Source: CBDFGK01 sp965247075 (GTDB lineage Bacteria > Pseudomonadota > Gammaproteobacteria > Pseudomonadales > Halieaceae). Taken from it: a stretch of 64,000 bases of DNA. Shown here one piece after another: positions 24,603 through 32,575 of this stretch. The notes below the pieces were generated by a model. The model searched no databases, was not told where the DNA came from, and was given only the letters and a program-made list of their open reading frames with translations. Made by a program: the position numbers and the translations under genes. The DNA is taken from assembly GCA_965247075.1 (NCBI GenBank), contig CBDFGK010000003.1, positions 2,232,001 through 2,296,000 on the forward strand, read 5' to 3'. Numbering within the stretch: position 1 is the stretch's first letter; each line of letters begins with the position of its first letter.

Positions 24603-26051
24603 ATGGGTGAGCCCGTGTACAAGGAAAGCTTTACGGCGGACGAATACCGGCAGTTCAGTGTGCGCCTGGAGCAACAACTGGCGCAGCTGCGCGAGCTGAT
24701 ACACCAACCGGCGTTTAATCAGGGAGCACCCAGTATCGGCGCCGAGCTGGAGTTGTACCTGGTGGATGACGATTACCTGCCGGCCTGCGTTAACGAAGAA
24801 CTGCTGCGCCTGGCCAGGCATCCGCAACTAACGCCGGAGCTGAATCGCTACAACCTTGAGTTCAATTTGTCACCGGTGCCTGCCGCTGGCCTGTCCCTGA
24901 CGGCAATTGAAAAGGAATTGCGTGATTTTCTTAATACCTTGCAGGGCCATGCGCTCAGTATCGGCGCGCACATTATCCCCATCGGTATCTTGCCGACACT
25001 GCAGGAACGCCATCTCAGCCAGGAGTACATGACCGACCGGCCGCGCTACCACGCACTAAGCAATGGTCTGTGCAAGATGCGTGGCGACAGCTTTCATATT
25101 GATATCAACGGCATCGATCACCTGTCCCTGCACGGTGAAGGGGTCACGGTAGAAGGTGCCAATACGTCCTTCCAGGTACACCTGCGGGTGAGAGCCGATG
25201 AGTTTGCCCAGCGCTTCAATGCCGCTCAGCTGACCACGCCGTTTACCCTGGCGATGGGCGCTAATTCCCCCCTCATTGCCGGCCTGCGCTTGTGGCAGGA
25301 ATCCAGAATCGCGCTATTCAAGCAGAGCATTGATTTTCGTGAGCGCGGCAGTCCAGACTGGCGACAGCCGGCCCGGGTGACTTTTGGGCATGGTTGGGTG
25401 CGTGAGGGCGCCTGGGAATTGTTCGCTGAAAATGTGGCGGTATACCCACCTATCATACCGGCCCTGTCAGACGAGGCAGAGGGCTGCCTGGCGCTGCCGG
25501 AATTGTGCATGCATCACGGCACGGTCTGGCCCTGGAATCGAGCGGTTTACGGTGGTGATCACCTGCGTATAGAATTTCGTACCCTGCCGGCCGGCCCCAC
25601 CGTTATTGATATGCTGGCCAATGCGGCGCTCTCCATTGGTTGGGTGGCCGGGCTTGGCGATTCAGTAAACCAGTATATTGCCCGCCTGCCATTTCGGTTT
25701 GCCGAGTACAATTTCTACCGGGCGGCCCGGTACGGGCTGGACGCTAAAATATTGTGGCCGCGTAAAAATGTGGGCGGCGTGGAAGAGCGGTGGATTGTGG
25801 ATCTGATAGAGGAGTTCCTGCCGCGGGCGCGGACCGGCCTGGAATTACTGGGTATTGATGAAGCGGATATAGCGCGGGTCTGGAAGGTCATTGAACAGCG
25901 CCTGGCAACACGGCGTACCGGCGCATCCTGGCAGTTACAGGAGTATGATCGCTATCGCGACAAATGCACTATGGAAGAGGCTTGTGGGCGTATGCTGGCA
26001 GATTATGTAGACAGGGTAATGGCAGGTAATCCGGTGGCAAGCTGGTGTTGA
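24603..26051 (+). CDS. GCS2-type glutamate-cysteine ligase family protein
   Basis: 482 residues of the carboxylate-amine ligase GCS2 family. It shows GAELELYLVDDDYLP (metal/ATP site), ELNRYNLEFNLSPVP, MRGDSFHIDINGIDH, then LAMGANSPL and WPWNRAVYGGDHLRIEFRTLPAGPT. The family joins glutamate or another carboxylate to an amine with ATP. Whether cysteine is the acceptor is not clear. AGAGGA lies 7 bases before the ATG at 24603; a GTG at 24597 is in frame. The stop overlaps the next gene by 7 bases, so it is tightly coupled to the AstE-like gene. Confidence 0.82.
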   Translation: MGEPVYKESFTADEYRQFSVRLEQQLAQLRELIHQPAFNQGAPSIGAELELYLVDDDYLPACVNEELLRLARHPQLTPELNRYNLEFNLSPVPAAGLSLTAIEKELRDFLNTLQGHALSIGAHIIPIGILPTLQERHLSQEYMTDRPRYHALSNGLCKMRGDSFHIDINGIDHLSLHGEGVTVEGANTSFQVHLRVRADEFAQRFNAAQLTTPFTLAMGANSPLIAGLRLWQESRIALFKQSIDFRERGSPDWRQPARVTFGHGWVREGAWELFAENVAVYPPIIPALSDEAEGCLALPELCMHHGTVWPWNRAVYGGDHLRIEFRTLPAGPTVIDMLANAALSIGWVAGLGDSVNQYIARLPFRFAEYNFYRAARYGLDAKILWPRKNVGGVEERWIVDLIEEFLPRARTGLELLGIDEADIARVWKVIEQRLATRRTGASWQLQEYDRYRDKCTMEEACGRMLADYVDRVMAGNPVASWC

Positions 26052-27070
26052 ATGTATGGCGGTCTCCGCATCGTGAGGATATAGCCCCGCGGGTTAACGA
26101 ATTTTTGCAGAACCTGCCCGACCCGGTGGCCATCCACCTGCCCGGCGTCGACAGTACCCGCACACGGGTATTGGTGACCCTGTCCCACGGCAATGAGCCC
26201 TCCGGCGTGGAGGCGATGCACCAATGGTTGTTGAGCGGTAAGCAGCCGGCCGTGAACGTGGTGATAATTATGGGTGCTGTGGCAGCGGCGCTGGCGGAGC
26301 CGCTATTTTACTTCCGGCACTTGCCGGGTCAGCGCGACCTCAATCGCTGTTTCAACCCTCCCTACAGGGACCGGCAGGGGCGGTTGGCACAATCCATGCT
26401 GCAGTACATTCGCGACCTGCAACCGGAAGCAGTGATTGATATGCACAATACCTCCGGGTCCAGCGTTGCCTTTGCCGTCACCATTGGTGACTCGGCGCAG
26501 CAAAGTGCGCTGGTGTCGTTGTTTGTGGATCGGCTCATCGTCACCGACCTGCGGCTGGGTTCGTTGATGGAGCAGGACTGTGGGTGCCCGGTGGTAACTA
26601 TCGAGGCGGGCGGTAGCAAGGATGACACCTCGGAGGTGGTGGCCCGGCAGGGCCTGGAAAAGTATTTTCTCAGCGACGACTTGTTCGCAGAGGCGGATAC
26701 CCAAATAGCGGGCGTGGCCGTATTCAGGCATCCGCTGCGGCTGGAATTGTCAGCTCATTCGCGTATCGACTACGCGGACCGGCCGCTACACGACCGGGAT
26801 ATCACCGTGCGTAGCGATATAGAACAATTCAATTTTGTACCGATCGAGCCTGACGAGATGCTCGGTTGGCTGGATGCCGACAGGCTTCCTCACCTGGTGA
26901 TTGGCAGCGATTACCACCCCCACAAGGTCGATGAGTTTTTCCGGGTAGAGGCGGGCAAACTCTATCCGACTCGCCATATGAGATTGTTTATGGCGACCAC
27001 CAGACCGGATATAGCCGCCTCAGACTGCCTGTTTTACTTTGTATGCGAGGATCGGGACGCCCCGTGCTGA
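26045..27070 (+). CDS. Succinylglutamate desuccinylase/aspartoacylase-family hydrolase
   Basis: 341 residues of the AstE/AspA zinc carboxypeptidase-like family. Zinc ligands are expected in LVTLSHGNEPSGVEAMHQWL (HxxE) and DMHNTSGSSVAFAV (His). RDLNRCFNPPYRD carries the substrate Arg, and CPVVTIEAGGSKDD the catalytic Glu. It should cleave an N-acyl or N-succinyl amide. The start is GTG at 26045 or TTG at 26048, inside the end of the ligase gene. Pairing an amide-forming and an amide-breaking enzyme suggests a shared small-molecule pathway. Confidence 0.82.
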   Translation: MLNVWRSPHREDIAPRVNEFLQNLPDPVAIHLPGVDSTRTRVLVTLSHGNEPSGVEAMHQWLLSGKQPAVNVVIIMGAVAAALAEPLFYFRHLPGQRDLNRCFNPPYRDRQGRLAQSMLQYIRDLQPEAVIDMHNTSGSSVAFAVTIGDSAQQSALVSLFVDRLIVTDLRLGSLMEQDCGCPVVTIEAGGSKDDTSEVVARQGLEKYFLSDDLFAEADTQIAGVAVFRHPLRLELSAHSRIDYADRPLHDRDITVRSDIEQFNFVPIEPDEMLGWLDADRLPHLVIGSDYHPHKVDEFFRVEAGKLYPTRHMRLFMATTRPDIAASDCLFYFVCEDRDAPC

Positions 27071-27903
27071 AACGGCTGGAAGAGTTTGGGGGCAGCGGTG
27101 CACCAGTACTGTTCGCCCACGCCAATGGCTACCCGGTAGGCAGTTATCGACAGTTTATCGAGGCGCTGTTGCCCGCCTGTCGAGTGACCGGCTTTCATCA
27201 CCGGCCCATATGGAGTCCGGAGACTCCACCGGCCCGACTCAATTGGAAACGCTTCGCCGACGACCTGATTGAAACCATCGAACACACCCAGACTGAGCCG
27301 GTGTGGATGATGGGCCACTCCCTGGGCGCGACCATAAGCACCTTTGCCGCGGTCCGGCGACCGGAATTATTTCGCGGTCTGATCCTGATAGACCCGGTCT
27401 ACATGTTGCGACGCCGGGTCGCGGCTATGCGTCTCGCCAGCCAGCGCAGACTCGACCGATTACCCCTGGTTAGCAAGACCCTGAGCCGTCCCGATCACTT
27501 TGCCAGCCAGCAGGAGGCCTTCGATTTCCACCGCGCCAAGCGTACCTTTCGGGGTTTTTCTGACCAGGTGATGTGGGATTATATTCGCGCCGGTACCCGG
27601 CCGGGCAGCGCCGGCGAGTTCCAGCTGACCTTCTCCAGGGAGTGGGAGGTGGCGGCCTACCGTTCAACCCCGTATGTCTGGGGCTCAATAAAGAAAATTC
27701 GCCTGCCGGTGCTGGGCCTGCGCGGTGCAACGTCCGACACGCTCAGCAAAAAGGCATTTGCGCGCTGGCGGCGATTGCAGCCCCAGGCAGACTTGCGCGA
27801 ATGTGAGGGCGGGCATTTACTGCCGCTGGAGTTTCCCCGGCAGACCGCCGACCAAGTGCTGGACTTTTTGCGCCAGTACAGCCAGGCACAGCGGGCACCC
27901 TGA
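27043..27903 (+). CDS. Alpha/beta hydrolase
   Basis: 286 residues: VLFAHANGYPVGSYRQFIEAL (oxyanion region), MMGHSLGATISTFAAVRRPE (GHSLG nucleophile), LILIDPVYM, a cap of basic helices, and the triad His in CEGGHLLPLEFPRQ. It overlaps the AstE-like gene by 28 bases, so the real start may be the GTG at 27064. The stop TGA overlaps the next ATG by one base. Substrate unknown; the third member of a four-gene operon. Confidence 0.8.
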   Translation: MRGSGRPVLKRLEEFGGSGAPVLFAHANGYPVGSYRQFIEALLPACRVTGFHHRPIWSPETPPARLNWKRFADDLIETIEHTQTEPVWMMGHSLGATISTFAAVRRPELFRGLILIDPVYMLRRRVAAMRLASQRRLDRLPLVSKTLSRPDHFASQQEAFDFHRAKRTFRGFSDQVMWDYIRAGTRPGSAGEFQLTFSREWEVAAYRSTPYVWGSIKKIRLPVLGLRGATSDTLSKKAFARWRRLQPQADLRECEGGHLLPLEFPRQTADQVLDFLRQYSQAQRAP

Positions 27904-29129
27904 TGTTGCATCGTATCTGGCTGGGATTTTTTCTGCTGGCGCTGCTGTCCGGCTTTTACCAGTGGTTGGGGCTGGGCGACGCCGCCGTGTTTCAGCGCAT
28001 GGTGCAGGCTCTATTCGATATGGCCGCCCTGTCGGTGGAACTGGCCATCGGCTTGATTGGCTTGATGGCCCTGTGGCTGGGCATAATGGCGATAGGGGAG
28101 GCCAGCGGCCTGATCGCCAGACTCGGCCAACTGCTGTCACCGCTGTTCACGCGGCTGATGCCGGAAGTGCCCAAGGGCCACCCGGCCATTGCCTCCATGA
28201 CCCTCAACCTGAGTGCCAACATGCTGGGCCTGGACAATGCGGCAACCCCGCTGGGCATTCGAGCCATGCAGGACCTGCAAAAGTTAAATCCGACCCCAGA
28301 CACGGCCAGTAACGCGCAAATCCTGTTCCTGGTGTTGAACACCTCCTCGGTAACATTGTTTCCCGTCACCATTTTGTTGTATCGCGCGCAGTTGGGTGCG
28401 CCGGACCCGGCCTCGGTATTCATTCCCATTCTTATCGCCACCAGTTGCTCCACCCTGGCCGGCTTGCTGGTCACCGCCTGGGTACAGCGGCTCAAACTCT
28501 ATGACACGGTGGTATTGATGTGGCTGGTGTCCGCGATTGCCCTGTTGCTGGCACTGGTGGGCTGGCTGTCCACTCTCACCAGCGAGCAATTGTCACAACA
28601 GTCCAGCCTGCTCAGCAACTTGATGATTCTGGCTTTGATCATGACATTTTTGCTGGTCGCCCACCGGCGCGGGGTCAACGTCTATGAAACCTTCGTGGAA
28701 GGGGCCAAAGCGGGTTTCGGGACGGCCATAGGTATTATTCCCTACCTGTTGGCGATGCTGGTGGCGGTGGGGGTGTTCAGGGCTAGCGGTGCACTGGATA
28801 TTCTGCTGGATGCAATACGGGCGCTGCTGGGCGGAGCCGATGCCAGGTGGGTGGATGCCCTGCCTACCGCCCTGATGAAGCCGCTGTCGGGGTCCGGTGC
28901 CAGGGCCATGATGATAGACACCATGAACCAGTTCGGCGTGGACTCATTTCAGGGCCGTCTGGCGGCCACTTTGCAGGGCTCAACTGAAACTACGTTTTAT
29001 GTACTTGCAGTCTACTTCGGAGCCGCCGGAATCCGCCATACACGCCATGCAATCCCCTGTGGACTGGCCGCAGATGGGGCGGGAATTACCGCCGCAATAT
29101 TCGTAAGTTATTGGTTTTACAGCATTTAA
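27903..29129 (+). CDS. Fused SpmA/SpmB-like nucleoside-recognition membrane protein
   Basis: 408 residues and about ten membrane spans, with two Gate (nucleoside recognition) domains. The first (SpmA-like) carries ASMTLNLSANMLGLDNAATPLG and LFLVLNTSSVTLFP. The second (SpmB-like) carries GAKAGFGTAIGIIPYLLAML and MKPLSGSGARAMMIDTMNQFG. In sporulating bacteria SpmA and SpmB are separate; the fused form is known in non-sporulating Gram-negatives and its cargo is unknown. Last gene of the operon that starts with the GCS2 ligase. Confidence 0.82.
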   Translation: MLHRIWLGFFLLALLSGFYQWLGLGDAAVFQRMVQALFDMAALSVELAIGLIGLMALWLGIMAIGEASGLIARLGQLLSPLFTRLMPEVPKGHPAIASMTLNLSANMLGLDNAATPLGIRAMQDLQKLNPTPDTASNAQILFLVLNTSSVTLFPVTILLYRAQLGAPDPASVFIPILIATSCSTLAGLLVTAWVQRLKLYDTVVLMWLVSAIALLLALVGWLSTLTSEQLSQQSSLLSNLMILALIMTFLLVAHRRGVNVYETFVEGAKAGFGTAIGIIPYLLAMLVAVGVFRASGALDILLDAIRALLGGADARWVDALPTALMKPLSGSGARAMMIDTMNQFGVDSFQGRLAATLQGSTETTFYVLAVYFGAAGIRHTRHAIPCGLAADGAGITAAIFVSYWFYSI

Positions 29130-29207
29130 TCTGAAGCTTCTGTAGCCGCGAAACAAATTGTCCTTGTGTTTCAGGCGTTTGGCCAAAAATCCGCTTCCCT
29201 GTTCTGT

Positions 29208-29780
29208 CTACGTCTGCATCTGTTGGATTAATTCCAGTGCATGTCGTTGTTTCGGATTTGCCGTTGTAACCACCTCAAAAGTGTACCCGTCGGGTCCGGT
29301 GTGGGCCGTGCGACAGGTGTTTCGCACAATTGTGGAGAGCTCATCCATCAGCGTAGAGAAGCTATGCGCCGGCGTCCCATCCTCCAACTTGCGGGTGGTG
29401 GCCTTGCGCTGGGCGGCAACAGAGCGCTTGGCCCGGGCCAGGGATTGGTAATGGCGCACACAATCAGCGCCGTCCATCCGGGTGGCTTTCAGTGAAGTGC
29501 GAATGACGTAGATACCATCCAGCGCCGCTTCCGCAGCGATGCTCTGCGTCTTGCGCCGGAAGCGAAAGGCCTGGTTCAGAGGTACAAAGGTCTCGCCCTG
29601 CAGTGATCGGCGGATGAGGTCGACCAGCGCGTCTGGTAAATGGGACAGGTTGCCCAGGGTCTCGTTCTTGACCTTGCCGTCTTCGCGATAACTGCGGCGC
29701 AGCAAGTGGGTCGAGTAGACCTTGTCCTTGTACTTGCGGGTCGTAGTGACGACGTGTGCTGTGCCGGTTCGCTTTGTCAT
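29208..29780 (-). pseudogene. IS1634-type transposase with internal deletion
   Basis: 190 residues. The N-terminus (VYSTHLLRRSYREDGKVKNE, TLGNLSHLPDALVDLIRRSL) matches the start of IS4/IS1634-type transposases. It then joins abruptly to EAALDGIYVIRTSL and YQSLARAKRS from near the C-terminus, and ends EVVTTANPKQRHALELI. Full proteins have about 550 residues, so the catalytic middle has gone in an in-frame deletion. I found no clear terminal inverted repeats. Not able to transpose by itself. Confidence 0.75.
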
Positions 29781-30147
29781 GGCAAGTTTATGGCATCTTA
29801 TGCTCAAATAAGCCAGTATTTACCGGGTGTTCAGCGGGTTGAGGTGACTACAAGTGGAAAGAACTTGAGGTTAGATGTTGGCGACCCGTCCGAGGGTGCG
29901 CGGCATAAGCACGCGCGCCTTGGAGAAAAAAACGAGCCCGATACTTCTTGCTCTCTGCCTCAAATATGTTACATTCGGGGCGGATTTACCAAACCAATGC
30001 GGACGAAGTCAGACTCGTGCGCACCGGCATACATTCTGATTTATTTGAATAAAAAACGAGCGTTTTTCATAGAACCAACTTTAGGGGTGGTTTAACCTTG
30101 ATTAACCTCAGCTTGATATGCGCGATTAACAATTAAGGAATTGAGTC
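29781..30147. other. Intergenic region before the lipoprotein gene
   Basis: 367 bp. The left half follows the transposase remnant and is unassigned. At 30051-30070 there is a short A/T-rich hairpin (AAAAACGAGCGTTTTT), followed by AT-rich DNA that could hold the promoter of the lipoprotein gene. TTAAGGAATTGAGTC directly precedes its ATG. No other gene is evident. Confidence 0.4.
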
Positions 30148-30516
30148 ATGAAAAAAATAACAATTATCGCACTAACAATAATAGTCTCTGGGTGCGCCAC
30201 TCTCACAAACAGCGCTAATGTACCAATTGCTCTATCATTCAGTGATGGTAGCAGTGGAGCGTGTAAAATCAACAATAAGCGTATGGCGCAGGAAATTGAG
30301 ATGCCGAGTACGCCTATGGTGAGACGCTCAGATGATGCATTGAAATATGACTGCACAACAACAGACGGACGCACCGCTTTCGGTAATATACCAAGTACTA
30401 TTGGTGCCAAAATTGTTGCCAGCGCTGTGTTTATTGATCTTGGCATTGTTGACGCTATTACCGACAAGCACAGAGAATACCCAGCTAGCTTTGTTATTCC
30501 TGTCACACCTCGATAA
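30148..30516 (+). CDS. Small lipoprotein of unknown function
   Basis: 122 residues: a lipoprotein signal peptide MKKITIIALTIIVSGCATLT with the lipobox VSGC (Cys at 16), then a soluble domain with two further Cys (GACKINNK and YDCTTT). The domain ends in a small hydrophobic segment and VIPVTPR. I do not recognise a characterised family. Base composition is lower in G+C than the neighbours, and it stands between transposon remnants, so horizontal origin is likely. AAGGA precedes the ATG. Confidence 0.65.
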   Translation: MKKITIIALTIIVSGCATLTNSANVPIALSFSDGSSGACKINNKRMAQEIEMPSTPMVRRSDDALKYDCTTTDGRTAFGNIPSTIGAKIVASAVFIDLGIVDAITDKHREYPASFVIPVTPR

Positions 30517-30552
30517 ACAATTAGGCTTTTTTACGGAAGGCGAGGGGAAGGC

Positions 30553-30666
30553 TCATCCAGCACCCTCTTCGGCTGGTTTGCCCTCAAGGTCTGCGCCGGT
30601 TTCCTGGTCAACAACTTTCATCGACAGGCGCACCTTGCCGTGATCGTCAAAGCCCATCAGCTTAAC
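30553..30666 (-). pseudogene. Polynucleotide phosphorylase C-terminal fragment
   Basis: The minus strand encodes VKLMGFDDHGKVRLSMKVVD followed by QETGADLEGKPAEEGAG and a stop. This is the end of the S1 domain and the tail of polynucleotide phosphorylase; the wording is closest to alphaproteobacterial-type PNPases. Only 37 codons remain. The upstream edge is exactly the terminal repeat of an IS66-type element (GTAAGCGCC), so the gene was cut by that insertion or carried in with it. Confidence 0.6.
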
Positions 30667-31188
30667 GTAAGCGCCTCTAAATCGACCCCCGTTGACATTA
30701 TCAGGTAGCCATCGAACAGTTAATCAGTTTGTCCCGCCGTTAGTCTTCGACTTGCATGTTCCAGGGCAGTAACGCTTCCAGCTTCTCCACCGTATCTGCC
30801 GCCGCAATATTCGCCGGCACATGCTGGAGGTAAGCGTAGGGCTCAAGCTTATTCGCCTTAGCCGTTTCTACCAAACAATAGCAGGTCGCACTGGCGCGGG
30901 CACCGTGTGAGGTATCTGCAAAAAGCCAGGCCCGGCGTCCAACAGCAAAAGGCCTGATTGCATTCTCTGCCAGTGCATTACTGATATGCAGCCGGCCATC
31001 CTCACAATAGCCAATCAGATACTCCCACTGGTTCAGCGTATACCTTATCGCCTTATGGGTCAGGCTATCTTTGGGTACCCGATTGACGTTCTTCTCCAGC
31101 CACGGTTTCAGGTCCTCGAGAATCGGCACGCTGAGTGTCTGTCGCGCCTGTTTTTTCTGGTCGTGCTCCAAGTTCTTGATCGATGGAG
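30667..31188 (-). mobile_element. IS66-family remnant with transposase C-terminus
   Basis: It starts with GTAAGCGCCTCTAAATCGAC, a typical IS66 terminal repeat. The transposase frame (30740 to about 31188) encodes the C-terminal third of TnpC: SVPILEDLKPWLEKN, AIRYTLNQWEYLIGYCEDG, HISNALAENAIRPFAVGRRA, WLFADTSHGARASATCYCLV, and the IS66 C-terminal domain ending LLPWNMQVED. The N-terminal two thirds and the helper genes tnpA and tnpB are missing. At about 31190 the sequence switches to another transposase fragment. Confidence 0.75.
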
Positions 31189-31448
31189 CGAGGTCGTAGC
31201 TTGCCGTGCTCAAGCCAAGCCTTGACCAGACGCTTGACCTGAACCATCGAATAGCCGCTGACATGGGTCATAAAGCTCAGCAGCAAGCCCTTATCCGGCC
31301 CAGGCAGCTGATGATAGCGAAACCGAATCAGACTGCGACGAATAAACCCATAGCGCTCGGTTTTGGTTGGTAAGGAGAATGTAACTGCATGGGTGCCTTC
31401 AAGAAAGGCATGCACCTGCGCCAGTGTTTTTATGTGAGTGTCATTCAT
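31188..31448 (-). pseudogene. N-terminal fragment of an integrase-type transposase
   Basis: The frame starts MNDTHIKTLAQVHAFLEGTH and continues VTFSLPTKTERYGFIRRSLI, FRYHQLPGPDKGLLLSFMTH, VSGYSMVQVKRLVKAWLEHG. This is the helix-turn-helix part of a DDE integrase-type transposase common in marine bacteria. After LRPRS the frame runs into the IS66 fragment, so the catalytic domain has been replaced. The exact IS family is not certain. Confidence 0.55.
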
Positions 31449-31531
31449 GATGGTATTCATCCTTCCATCATGAACAGAAATCAGGCTATGTCAGTATCAT
31501 TTCGTGTTGGAAGAGGCAGGGAGATAAAATC

Positions 31532-31960
31532 ATGATATATTCAACCAAACTAAGCGATTACATGCAGGAAAACCCGGCTACGGTAAAACCGGACATGCCC
31601 GTGTATGAAGCCGCAGTGTGTATTCTTGAACACAAGGTTTCAGGCCTGCTGGTGATTGATGACAGCAATCAACTTGTCGGCATGCTTTCGGAAATGGATT
31701 GCCTCGGATTCATTTTCACCAGCATGTACAACAACGAGGATTTTGGCACCGCTCTGGTGAGTGACATCATGACCCGGGACGTGAGCACGCAAAGCCCGCA
31801 GGACAACATAGTGGATGTCGCCACATCCATGCTGGACCACAAGCATCGCAGGCGTCCTGTTGTTGTCGATGGCAAGGTGGTTGGTCAGGTAACTTGCAGG
31901 CAGATATTGAAAGTCGTAACCGAGGGTTTGAAAGAACAGAAGCCCGGGGACCGCGATTAA
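31532..31960 (+). CDS. CBS-domain protein
   Basis: 142 residues made of two CBS motifs. The first is MQENPATVKPDMPVYEAAVCILEHKVSGLLVIDDSNQLVGMLSEMD and the second is SDIMTRDVSTQSPQDNIVDVATSMLDHKHRRRPVVVDGKVVGQVTCRQIL. Paired CBS motifs bind adenine nucleotides and act as sensors. GGGAG lies before the ATG. The HIT gene follows 16 bp downstream and may be cotranscribed. Confidence 0.85.
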   Translation: MIYSTKLSDYMQENPATVKPDMPVYEAAVCILEHKVSGLLVIDDSNQLVGMLSEMDCLGFIFTSMYNNEDFGTALVSDIMTRDVSTQSPQDNIVDVATSMLDHKHRRRPVVVDGKVVGQVTCRQILKVVTEGLKEQKPGDRD

Positions 31961-31976
31961 ACACAGGCAAACCGGC

Positions 31977-32342
31977 ATGAATGAAGAAAAAACCATATTT
32001 GCAAAGATAGTTGACGGTGAAATCCCGTCTGAAAAACTCTACGAGGACGACCATTGCATCGTCATCAAAGACGTCAACCCGCAGGCTCCAACCCATGTGT
32101 TGATTATCCCAAGGTCAACGGAGATACCGCGCCTCGTTGACGCAAACGAAAGTCACCAGGCCTTACTGGGGCATCTGTTGCTGGTGGCCGGGGAAATCAG
32201 CAGGCAACTGGGCGTAGACGAATCCTTTCGTCTCATTATCAATAATGGTGCGGGGGCGGGCCAGACGGTATTCCACCTGCACCTGCATATTCTCGCCAGC
32301 AAGGCGTTTGACGAGGGCTCGCTCGGCAAAGAGTTTGGATAG
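31977..32342 (+). CDS. Histidine-triad (HIT) nucleotide-binding protein, HinT-like
   Basis: 121 residues. EEKTIFAKIVDGEIPSEKLY is the typical start, and HVLIIPRSTEIPRL follows. The histidine triad is HLHLHI with FRLIINNGAGAGQTVFHLHL before it. HinT-type proteins hydrolyse nucleoside phosphoramidates such as AMP-lysine. It directly follows the CBS gene. Confidence 0.9.
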   Translation: MNEEKTIFAKIVDGEIPSEKLYEDDHCIVIKDVNPQAPTHVLIIPRSTEIPRLVDANESHQALLGHLLLVAGEISRQLGVDESFRLIINNGAGAGQTVFHLHLHILASKAFDEGSLGKEFG

Positions 32343-32575
32343 CGATTTGTCGCACTGAATCCTGTCGGCAGACGCGAGTAAGATGCCATGAATAATACCG
32401 GAGACAAGGCTGATGCTAATACCCAAGCGATATGCGAGGGATACTTCCATTGGCCCTTGTCAGTTCTGAACAACCCATATCGCCGGTTACACATCAACGA
32501 TACGACAGTAGCGCCAGAGGGCCGCCTTCTCTGGGTTAATCCGCCTTCCCGATTAACCAATACAGGAGCAAAATT

